The notes beneath the pieces are model-generated. The model saw nothing but the letters and a program-made list of their open reading frames with translations, was not told where the DNA came from and ran no database searches. A stretch of DNA of 64,000 bases from Clavibacter michiganensis subsp. insidiosus (GTDB lineage: Bacteria; Actinomycetota; Actinomycetes; Actinomycetales; Microbacteriaceae). This document shows positions 20,497 to 29,406 of the stretch, piece by piece. Positions within the stretch are counted from its first letter, which is position 1. Every line of letters begins with the position of its first letter. The translations under genes and the position numbers were made by a program. Location of the stretch: contig NZ_MZMO01000001.1 of NCBI RefSeq assembly GCF_002240565.1, positions 2,666,001-2,730,000 on the forward strand, written 5' to 3'.

Positions 20497-21705
20497 TCAG
20501 GTCTCGGCCGGGACCTCGGCGGGCGCGGCTGGGGAGGAGCGGCGCGCGCGCAGCTCGCGGATCCGGCTGGGCGCCTCCGCGCGGACGCGGCGGGCGAGCG
20601 CGAGCCCCTCGCGCCACGTCGCGTCCCGGATGAAGAGGAAGTCGAGCGCGATCATCGCGAGGGAGAAAGGCCAGAGGCCGAGCAGGATCCCGATCATGAC
20701 GTGCATTCCCGTGATGACCACGAGCGCGACGACGCGCGTCGGCCGCCACAGGATGAGCAGCGGGAACAGGCCCTGGAAGGCGACCGCGACGAAGCTCGCC
20801 AGCACCACGCCGACGCTCGCCTGCGCCACCAGGTCGCTCAGCCACGGCCACGGCCGGTAGCCCTCGATGAGCAGCGAGTAGTAGGTGGCGGATCCGTCGC
20901 GCCACTCCGGCCCCTGCAGCTTGAGGATCGCGGAGTTCACGTACACGAGCATGATCTGGTACGCGCAGAGCACCAGCGCGGTGTTGTGCAGGAGCACGCG
21001 CACGAGCCGCGGGATCCGGTCGACGAGCGACCGCACCGCCTCGACGTGGCGACCCGGTGAGCGGCGGGGCGCGCCCGCCTCGCGCTCGCGGCGCCGCCGG
21101 ACCGCGTCCAGCGACAGGTGCCGCGACAGGTCGGCGAAGAGGACGAAGAAGAGGGTGATGCGCAGGACCGTGTCGCCGCCGTTGGTGAGCAGCGTGCTGT
21201 TGGTGGACAGGCCGATCCAGAAGAGGAGGAACGGGGTCACGATGCGCGTGCGCCAGCCGAGCGTGAAGAGCGCGGCGAGCACCACGAGCACGAGGTACGC
21301 GAGGTCGAAGAGCGTGGCGTCGGTCTTCGAGAAGAGGCCGGTGAAGACGGGAAGCCAGCCGCGGCGGGACGCCTCGGGGTCGATGAACCGGGATCCGACG
21401 CCCCACAGGTAGTGGCGGTCGGCGAAGCACGTGACGAGCACCATCAGGATCACGGCGCCGAGCGTGATGCGGAGCGCGGCGAAGCTGAAGGTGGCGTGCT
21501 CGCGCTCGGTCGTCCAGGTGGCGACGCCGCGGGGCCAGCCGCGCGGGTCCCGGAGCGCCGTGAGCAGCTCGCGGTCCTGCAGCAGTCGGCGCACGCGGGC
21601 GGCGCGCGCGGAGGGGGCGGGGCGGACGGTCCGGGTGCGGCCCGCCCAGGATCCCGTGGGCGCGGCCTTCGGCGTCGACGTGGGCTCGTGCGTCCTCGCG
21701 CTCAT
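20497..21705 (-). CDS. HTTM domain (vitamin K carboxylase-like) membrane protein
   Basis: 402 residues from the ATG at 21705. After a disordered N-terminus (about 75 residues) come many membrane helices with HTTM-type features: ADRHYLWGVGSRFIDP, TNSTLLTNGGDTVLR and the VYVNSAILKLQGPEWRDGSA stretch just before a helix. HTTM domains are related to the membrane part of vitamin K-dependent gamma-carboxylase; bacterial roles are mostly unknown. The start overlaps the DUF5819 stop by four bases (ATGA), so the two are co-translated. The pair probably works as one membrane unit. Confidence 0.85.
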   Translation of the reverse strand: MSARTHEPTSTPKAAPTGSWAGRTRTVRPAPSARAARVRRLLQDRELLTALRDPRGWPRGVATWTTEREHATFSFAALRITLGAVILMVLVTCFADRHYLWGVGSRFIDPEASRRGWLPVFTGLFSKTDATLFDLAYLVLVVLAALFTLGWRTRIVTPFLLFWIGLSTNSTLLTNGGDTVLRITLFFVLFADLSRHLSLDAVRRRREREAGAPRRSPGRHVEAVRSLVDRIPRLVRVLLHNTALVLCAYQIMLVYVNSAILKLQGPEWRDGSATYYSLLIEGYRPWPWLSDLVAQASVGVVLASFVAVAFQGLFPLLILWRPTRVVALVVITGMHVMIGILLGLWPFSLAMIALDFLFIRDATWREGLALARRVRAEAPSRIRELRARRSSPAAPAEVPAET

Positions 21706-22562
21706 CGTGCGTACCTCTCCACGATCCCCTGGTAGACGCTGAGCGCCTGGGGGTCGATCACGTCGTCGGCCTCGCGCCACCCGAAGGTGCGCGTCGAGGG
21801 GGCGAACTGCTGCTGGTCGTCGGACCGGTGGGCGAAGTCGTTGGGACGCTCGGTCGCCACGCGCCAGCGCACGCGCTCGATGTCGCGACCGAACCAGGCC
21901 GTCGACCAGTAGGTCGTGAACTCCTTGAGCACGTAGTCGGCGCGGAGCATCGTGATCACGCGACCGCGGCTCCCCTCGTCGAGCGCGGAGAGCTGGTCGA
22001 TCAGGGAGACGGCCGTCTTGGCCGCGAACCCGGAGTCGGTGTCGGCGCGGCGGATGAAGGTGTCCTGCACGATCACCTGCTGCTCGGGCGTGAGCCCCCG
22101 GAAGCGCTCCGTGTAGATCTTGAGCAGGTTCGCGCTCTGCTTCACGGTCCGCGAGGACTGGATCCGCCCCTCCCCCGCCGCGTACTCGGCGCGCGTGATG
22201 TCCACCCACTCGCTCTTCACGAGGGCGCCCGAGTCGTCGCGCCACTGGGCCTGCATCTCGAGGTAGCGGTTCGTCTTCTGGATCGAGGGGGCGAACACGT
22301 TCCACTGCTGGCTGAAGTAGGGGCGCGCCGCGGCGGTGAGCGCGCGGGTGGCGTCGCTCTGCGGGACGACCATGAGGATCGAGGTCGCCACGTAGATCGC
22401 GACGACGACGGCCGCGATGGCGGTGCCGATGCGGGCGCCGCGCGTGAGGCCGGGAGTGGTGGGGTCCGCGGGCGGGGCGGGATCGGCGGGTGGCGGGGCC
22501 GACGACGGGGAGTCGTCGTCGACCTCGTGGGCGACGTCGTGGTCGTGGGTCGTGTCGGTCAT
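21702..22562 (-). CDS. DUF5819 family membrane-anchored protein
   Basis: 286 residues. An acidic, Pro-rich cytoplasmic N-terminus of about 40 residues precedes one membrane helix (IGTAIAAVVVAIYVATSIL), and the remainder is outside. The family mark is the WNVFAPSIQKTNRYLEMQA segment, followed by conserved TYWSTAWFGRDIERVRWR. DUF5819 genes are commonly beside HTTM genes, as here, with ATGA overlap. Activity is unknown; an external partner or substrate receptor for the HTTM protein is a plausible inference. Confidence 0.82.
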   Translation of the reverse strand: MTDTTHDHDVAHEVDDDSPSSAPPPADPAPPADPTTPGLTRGARIGTAIAAVVVAIYVATSILMVVPQSDATRALTAAARPYFSQQWNVFAPSIQKTNRYLEMQAQWRDDSGALVKSEWVDITRAEYAAGEGRIQSSRTVKQSANLLKIYTERFRGLTPEQQVIVQDTFIRRADTDSGFAAKTAVSLIDQLSALDEGSRGRVITMLRADYVLKEFTTYWSTAWFGRDIERVRWRVATERPNDFAHRSDDQQQFAPSTRTFGWREADDVIDPQALSVYQGIVERYAR

Positions 22563-22647
22563 CGTGCGCCGTCCCCCTCGTGCGTCCGGTGGGTCTTCGT
22601 CGTGCGGGTCGAGCGGGTCGAGCGGGTCGTGCCCGTGGAGCGGATCC

Positions 22648-22681
22648 GGCGGGCGGCCCGGCTCTCGCCGGACCGCCCGCC
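22648..22681 (-). terminator. Hairpin terminator of the giant surface-protein gene
   Basis: GGCGGGCGG (22648-22656) pairs with CCGCCCGCC (22673-22681) over a 16-base loop, 25 bases past the stop of the giant LPxTG gene. Confidence 0.65.
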
Positions 22682-22705
22682 CTCCACGCGCTCAGCTCGA
22701 GCGGA

Positions 22706-25700
22706 TTACGCCCGTCGGTTGCGGCCGCGGTGCAGGGCACCGGCGCCGGTCAGCATCATCAGGAGCGCGATGCCGCCGAGCAGCAGCATCCCGTCGCCGT
22801 CGCCGCCCGTGACCGGGAGGATCCCGCCGCCGTACCCGCCGCTGTACCCGCCGCTGATCGGCGTGCCGGGCTGGCCCGCCGGGACGGTGGATCCGACGAC
22901 CCGGAACCGCGTGATCATCTCGTCGGCCATGCCCGAGTCGACACCGATCACCTCGACCCGGTGGTCCCCGAGCTCGAAGTCCGGGCCGATCTCGAACATG
23001 AAGGTCGCGCGTCCATCGGCATCCGCGACCATCGGCGTCAGCGGCTTCGGCGTGGAGAACACCGTCGCGTTGAGCGTCTCACCGGGGATGAACCCGGAGG
23101 CGTCGACCATCTGCATCGAACCGCTCCCGCGAACGATCTCCGCGAAGCGGACGACGGCCCGGGTGGGTGCGTCGCCCCCGTCGGTGGATCCGTCGGTCGC
23201 GTCGGCGGCGTCCGTGGCGTCGGCCGCGTCGGTGCCAGCGGCATCGGTCGCGTCGGTGCCAGCGGCATCCGTCGCGTCCGCGCCGGCAGCATCAGCCGCG
23301 TCCGCACCCGCGGCATCGGCATCGGCATCGGTCGCGTCGGTACCAGCGGCATCGGTCGCGTCCGTACCGGCAGCGTCCGTCGCGTCCGTACCCGCAGCGT
23401 CCGTCGCATCGGCACCAGCGGCATCCGTCGCGTCCGTACCGGCAGCATCAGTCGCGTCGGTACCAGCGGCATCCGTCGCGTCCGTACCAGCAGCATCAGC
23501 CGCGTCCGTACCAGCGGCATCCGTCGCGTCCGTACCGGCAGCGTCCGTCGCGTCTGTACCCGCAGCGTCCGTCGCATCGGCACCAGCGGCATCCGTCGCG
23601 TCCGTACCAGCAGCATCAGCCGCGTCCGTACCAGCGGCATCCGTCGCGTCCGTACCAGCAGCATCAGCCGCGTCCGTACCCGCAGCGTCCGTCGCATCGG
23701 CACCAGCGGCATCCGTCGCGTCCGTACCAGCAGCATCCGTCGCATCGGCACCAGCGGCATCCGTCGCGTCCGTACCAGCAGCATCCGTCGCATCGGCACC
23801 AGCGGCATCCGTCGCGTCCGTACCAGCAGCATCAGCCGCGTCCGTACCAGCGGCATCGGTCGCGTCGGTACCAGCGGCATCGGCATCGGTCGCGTCGGTA
23901 CCAGCGGCATCGGTCGCGTCCGTACCGGCAGCGTCCGTCGCGTCCGTACCCGCAGCGTCCGTCGCGTCCGTACCGGCAGCATCCGTCGCATCGGCACCAG
24001 CGGCATCCGTCGCGTCCGCACCAGCAGCATCCGTCGCGTCCGCACCAGCAGCATCAGCCGCGTCCGCACCAGCAGCATCCGTCGCGTCCGTACCAGCAGC
24101 ATCAGTCGCGTCTGTGCCCGCAGCGTCCGTCGCATCGGTGCCAGCGGCATCCGTCGCATCAGTACCAGCAGCATCCGTCGCGTCGGTGCCAGCAGCGTCG
24201 GTCGCGTCGGCGCCAGCAGCATCCGTCGCGTCCGCACCAGCAGCATCCGTCGCGTCCGTACCAGCAGCATCAGTCGCGTCTGTGCCCGCAGCGTCCGTCG
24301 CATCGGTGCCAGCGGCATCCGTCGCATCAGTACCAGCAGCATCCGTCGCGTCGGTGCCAGCAGCGTCGGTCGCGTCGGCGCCAGCAGCGTCCGTCGCGTC
24401 CGTCCCGGCAGCATCCGTCGCGTCCGCACCGGCAGCGTCCGTGGCGTCAGTGCCAGCGGCATCGGTCGCGTCCGCACCGGCGGCATCGGTCGCGTCCGCG
24501 CCAGCGGCATCCGCGGCGCCGTCGGCGTCGACCGCGTCGGCATCCGTGCCGCCATCCGCGTCCACGCCGCCGTCGGTGCCGTCCGTGCCGTCGCCGTCCA
24601 CGTCGACCGCGGCCACGGCGTCGGAGTCGGTGCCCTCCTCGCCGTCCACGCCGACGTCGAACTCGACCGTCGCGTCGCCGGCAGGAGCGCCGCCGATGGT
24701 CTGGGTCGCGATCGCCTCGTAGGATCCGCGCTCCAGGCCGAAGAACGTCACCGAGTAGTTCCCGTCCTCGTCCACCTCCGTGGTGATCGGGTCGAGCCCC
24801 ACGATGGAAACCGTCACCGTGCCCAGTGGGTCGGCCGTGCCGGAGACGGGCACGTCCCGGGTGGTCGCCCCGCCGCCGAGCGGGAAGGTCTGGAAGTCGA
24901 ACGGCGAGTCGATGACCACCGGCACGCCGACCGTGAAGGTCACGGTGTCGGTGCCGACGGCGACGCCGCCGATCGTCTGCGTGACGGTGCCCGTGTAGGT
25001 GCCCGAGGGCAGGCCGGGCGTCGTCAGCGTGAAGTCGCCGTCGTCGTCCACCTCGGCCGGACCGGTCGTCACGTCGCCGACCGTCAGGGTGACGGTGGCG
25101 TCGGGGTCGGCCGTGCCCGTCACCGGGACGGCGACGGTGGTGTCCCCGTCGGGCAGCGGGATGAAGTCGCCGTCCCCGGGGGTCTCGATGACGACCTGGT
25201 CGACGCCGGCGACGGAGACGGTGAAGTCAGCCGTGTCGCTGCCCGCGAGGGTGCCGGCCACGGTCTGCGTCACGGTGACGGTGTAGCCCGCCGCCGTAAG
25301 ACCGGGGAACGTCGCCTCGAAGCGCCCGTCGTCTCCGACCACCTGCGTGATCGGGGTCTGGCCCGTCACCGCGATGAGCACGGATCCACGCGGATCCGCG
25401 CTGCCGTTCACGGTCACGTCCACCGCGTTCCCGCCGGCCGGGACCTGGAAGTCCTGCCCGTCGGTCGGGGCGTCGATGACCACGGCGACCGCGGGTGCGA
25501 CGACCGAGAAGGTCACCGTCTCCGTGCCGGCGGCGACGCCGCCGATCGACTGGGTCGCGGTCGCCGTGTACGTGCCGACCGGGAGGTCGGCGAACAGCAC
25601 GTCGTAGATCCCGTCGTCACCGACGAGCTCGGTCTGCGGGTCCTGGCCGGGGATGGTCACCGTCACGCTGGCACGCGGGTCGGCGGCGCCGGTCACGGGG

Positions 25701-27886
25701 ACGTCGGCCGTCGGCACGGCGCCGGCGCTGAGGATCAGGTCGTCGTCGTCCGGCGAGGTGATGGTGATCTCGGCGGCCGGGGCGCCGACCGTGAAGGTCA
25801 CCGTCTCCGTCGTCTGGACGCCGCCGAACTGCTGCGTCACCGTCGCCGTGTAGGTGCCGGTGCCGAGATCGGGGAAGACCACGTCGTAGAGCCCGTCGGT
25901 CCCGACCGGCTCGGTCTGCGGGGCCTGGCCGGGGATCGTCACCGTGACGTCCGCGCGCGGGTCCGCCGCGCCCTCAATGGGCACGTCGAACGTCGGGTCG
26001 GTAGGCGTCGTCAGGAGGATCTGACCGGGCGTCGGCGTCGTGATCGTGAGCGTCGCGAGCGGTGCACCGACCACGAAGGTCACGGTGTCGGATCCCGCGG
26101 GCGCGCCGCCGATGGTCTGGGTCACCGTCGCCGTGTAGGTCCCGGCGGGCAGGGCCGCGGTCGTGAGGGCGAACGTCCCGTCTGCGTCGACGTCGACCGG
26201 CTGCGACTCGGCACCGCCGTCGACGCTGAGCGTGACGGTGGCGTCGGGGTCGGCGATACCCGTGACGGGGACCGCCACGGTGGTCGCGCCTGCGGGGAGC
26301 GGGACGAGCTGCCCCTCAGCCGGCGCCTGGATCACCACGTCGTCGGCCGCGGGGACGACGGCGCGCACCCGGGCGGTGGCCAGGTCGAGGACCGGGCCGC
26401 CCACCACGGGGAGCAGCGCGATGCGGAGCGCCGTGACGGCGTCCCCGGTCGCGTCGGCTGCCTCCGGGTCCTCGAACTCGCTCGCACCCTGCACGTTCGC
26501 CGTCAGCTGCACGACGTCCGCGAGAGCGTCGACAGCGGGCGCGAGGGATCCGATGAGCGGGGTCGTCACGGCCGTGACGTCGCTCAGCTCGAGCAGGTTG
26601 CCCGTCGACGTCCGGATGGACGGGAGGAGCTGGTCCACGAGCGGCTGCACGAGCGCACCGGCGTCGAGCAGCAGCACGGTCGTCGCGACGTCGATGTCCG
26701 GCGCCTCGTTCCCCGGCCCCGTGGGGTTGAGGAGGTTGGCCAGCGTCGTGTCGATGTCGATGCTCACGGTGCCGACGGGGACGGCGACGCCCAGCCCGTT
26801 GAGCAGGCGGACGCCCGCGTCCACGTTCACGACCACGCGCGTCGCGTCGAGGGTCGCCTCGAGCACAGCTGCCGGGAGGGCGTCGCTGAGCAGGCCGCTG
26901 ACGACGCCGGCGAGCACGGGCGCGGACAGCAGCTCCGTGTTCGGGTCGAGGTCGTTGAGGGTCGCGCCCTCGGTGGCCTGGATGTACTGGGCGATGTCGA
27001 GCGTGACCGTGCCCGCGTCGAGGTCGACGGTCACGCCGTCGCTAGTCAGGGGCTCGGCCAGCACGGCTCGTACGGCCGCGGCCGTGTCCACCGTGGTGAC
27101 GATGTTCCCGGTGGGGGTCGCGATGTCCACGACGCCGGTGAGGAGGGGGCCGACGACGCCGGTGAGGATGCCGTCGACGTCCGCGGAGAGCGCGACCTGG
27201 GCCGTCGCTCCCGGCGCGAGCTGCTGCACGGCGCCGTTGACGTCGTCGGCGAGCGCGCCGACGAGCGGGCTGACGATGGTGGCGTCCGCGGAGGCGATGC
27301 GGTAGTCCCGGACGACCGCGCCGTCACCGGGATCCGTAGCGGTCGCGGAGACCGCGCCGAGGGAGATGTCCGCGTCCGACGCGACGCCGGCGAGGCCCCG
27401 CGACGCGAGCAGGGGCGCGAGGTCGAGCGCCACGGCGTCGTCGGTGCCCGTGTTGAGGGCGATGGCCCCGGAGTCGGTGAGGACGCCCGCGGATCCCGTC
27501 GCGCCGGCCGAGCCCGCCGAGGCGAACTGGTCGGCCGCGCCGCCCGCGACCGCCTGGTCGAGCGTGAGCACGTCGCCGAGCTGGACGCCCGCGGCGATCT
27601 GCGCGGAGAGCACGCCGCTCAGGACGTCGGCGTCGATGTCGCTCGCGTCCACCTGCGGGTCCGGGGTGTCGCCGGGCGCGTATCCGGCGTAGGCGCCCGA
27701 GAGCGCCACCAGCCCGGACAGGTCCGGGGTGCCGGAGAACGTCAGCAGCTGGCCTTCGGCCTCCGCCGTGTCTCCCTGTGCGGCGTTCGCGGGCGCGGTG
27801 CCCCCGAACGCGACGATCGCCGCGGCGAGCCCGAAGGCCGTCGCGGTCGCCAGCCTGCTTCTGCGGCTGGGCATGTGTAGAGCCAT
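22706..27886 (-). CDS. Giant LPxTG surface protein (choice-of-anchor G type) with Ig-like domains and Asp/Ala/Thr repeats
   Basis: About 1726 residues from the ATG at 27886, which has AGGGGA eight bases upstream. Order: signal peptide (LATATAFGLAAAIVAFGG, cleavage near ANA); an N-terminal region of about 500 residues typical of choice-of-anchor G proteins; six Ig-like repeats of about 90 residues, each with ADPxxxVTV and GTYTATVTQTIGG-like motifs; a stretch of about 450 residues built from the 8-residue unit TDATDAAG; a small beta domain; a Gly/Tyr linker; and LPVTG plus helix plus basic tail. It should be covalently wall-anchored, with the acidic repeat acting as a stalk. Likely an adhesin or matrix protein; ligand unknown. 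Divergent from ackA. Confidence 0.9.
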   Translation of the reverse strand: MALHMPSRRSRLATATAFGLAAAIVAFGGTAPANAAQGDTAEAEGQLLTFSGTPDLSGLVALSGAYAGYAPGDTPDPQVDASDIDADVLSGVLSAQIAAGVQLGDVLTLDQAVAGGAADQFASAGSAGATGSAGVLTDSGAIALNTGTDDAVALDLAPLLASRGLAGVASDADISLGAVSATATDPGDGAVVRDYRIASADATIVSPLVGALADDVNGAVQQLAPGATAQVALSADVDGILTGVVGPLLTGVVDIATPTGNIVTTVDTAAAVRAVLAEPLTSDGVTVDLDAGTVTLDIAQYIQATEGATLNDLDPNTELLSAPVLAGVVSGLLSDALPAAVLEATLDATRVVVNVDAGVRLLNGLGVAVPVGTVSIDIDTTLANLLNPTGPGNEAPDIDVATTVLLLDAGALVQPLVDQLLPSIRTSTGNLLELSDVTAVTTPLIGSLAPAVDALADVVQLTANVQGASEFEDPEAADATGDAVTALRIALLPVVGGPVLDLATARVRAVVPAADDVVIQAPAEGQLVPLPAGATTVAVPVTGIADPDATVTLSVDGGAESQPVDVDADGTFALTTAALPAGTYTATVTQTIGGAPAGSDTVTFVVGAPLATLTITTPTPGQILLTTPTDPTFDVPIEGAADPRADVTVTIPGQAPQTEPVGTDGLYDVVFPDLGTGTYTATVTQQFGGVQTTETVTFTVGAPAAEITITSPDDDDLILSAGAVPTADVPVTGAADPRASVTVTIPGQDPQTELVGDDGIYDVLFADLPVGTYTATATQSIGGVAAGTETVTFSVVAPAVAVVIDAPTDGQDFQVPAGGNAVDVTVNGSADPRGSVLIAVTGQTPITQVVGDDGRFEATFPGLTAAGYTVTVTQTVAGTLAGSDTADFTVSVAGVDQVVIETPGDGDFIPLPDGDTTVAVPVTGTADPDATVTLTVGDVTTGPAEVDDDGDFTLTTPGLPSGTYTGTVTQTIGGVAVGTDTVTFTVGVPVVIDSPFDFQTFPLGGGATTRDVPVSGTADPLGTVTVSIVGLDPITTEVDEDGNYSVTFFGLERGSYEAIATQTIGGAPAGDATVEFDVGVDGEEGTDSDAVAAVDVDGDGTDGTDGGVDADGGTDADAVDADGAADAAGADATDAAGADATDAAGTDATDAAGADATDAAGTDATDAAGADATDAAGTDATDAAGTDATDAAGTDATDAAGTDATDAAGTDATDAAGADATDAAGADATDAAGTDATDAAGTDATDAAGTDATDAAGTDATDAAGTDATDAAGADAADAAGADATDAAGADATDAAGADATDAAGTDATDAAGTDATDAAGTDATDAAGTDATDADAAGTDATDAAGTDAADAAGTDATDAAGADATDAAGTDATDAAGADATDAAGTDATDAAGADATDAAGTDAADAAGTDATDAAGTDAADAAGTDATDAAGADATDAAGTDATDAAGTDATDAAGTDAADAAGTDATDAAGTDATDAAGTDATDAAGADATDAAGTDATDAAGTDATDAAGTDATDADADAAGADAADAAGADATDAAGTDATDAAGTDAADATDAADATDGSTDGGDAPTRAVVRFAEIVRGSGSMQMVDASGFIPGETLNATVFSTPKPLTPMVADADGRATFMFEIGPDFELGDHRVEVIGVDSGMADEMITRFRVVGSTVPAGQPGTPISGGYSGGYGGGILPVTGGDGDGMLLLGGIALLMMLTGAGALHRGRNRRA
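23189..24534 (-). repeat. 24-bp coding tandem repeat, about 55 copies
   Basis: In-frame units encode [T/A]DATDAAG. Units differ at few positions (Thr/Ala, synonymous changes). Two irregular spots carry a 6-base insertion adding Asp-Ala. Bases 24061-24220 are identical to 24229-24388, an exact offset of 168 bases (seven units), showing recent block duplication. Confidence 0.92.
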
Positions 27887-28051
27887 GTGCGTTCCCCTCG
27901 ATTGCATGGCCGGCCGCGCTCGTGGGGCGCAGCCGTGCGTCCCGCGGGGCGGCCCCCACCACACCCACGGTCATCGAAGGCTCGCATCCGCCCTCGTGAC
28001 GGACAACACTGCGGGGCACTGGTGTGCGTGCGCGCGGGCCACGCAGTCGGG

Positions 28052-28079
28052 TCAGTAGGCGTCCCAGTGGCGCTACTGA
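28052..28079. promoter_or_regulatory. Inverted repeat upstream of the giant surface-protein gene
   Basis: TCAGTAG (28052-28058) and CTACTGA (28073-28079) are exact complements 14 bases apart, in the gap between ackA and the surface protein. It could be an operator. The remaining 27887-28051 shows the leader of the surface gene and nothing else recognisable. Confidence 0.35.
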
Positions 28080-28103
28080 TCCGCATCGCCGGGCAGCACG
28101 GCG

Positions 28104-28137
28104 CGAGGCCCGCGATCCGGTCGGATCACGGGCCTCG
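28104..28137. terminator. Terminator after ackA
   Basis: Arms 28104-28118 and 28123-28137 pair at 14 of 15 positions around GGTC, starting 25 bases past the ackA stop. Confidence 0.8.
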
Positions 28138-28161
28138 GGGACGGGCGCGGGAGGGGCGGGG

Positions 28162-29352
<1,191 letters not shown>

Positions 29353-29406
29353 GGGCGGGCTCCTGACGGGTGCGGCGGGTGGGGCGGACGACGGGACGGG
29401 CGGGCC

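Noticed and set aside
23189..24534. CRISPR-like periodicity
   Set aside because: 24-bp units are contiguous with no spacers, keep a reading frame and encode TDATDAAG.
22490..27880. A plus-strand open frame of nearly 1800 codons opposite the giant surface-protein gene
   Set aside because: It is the antisense reading of a GC-rich repeat gene, made of Arg/Ser/Gly-type by-product residues with no start signal or domain.
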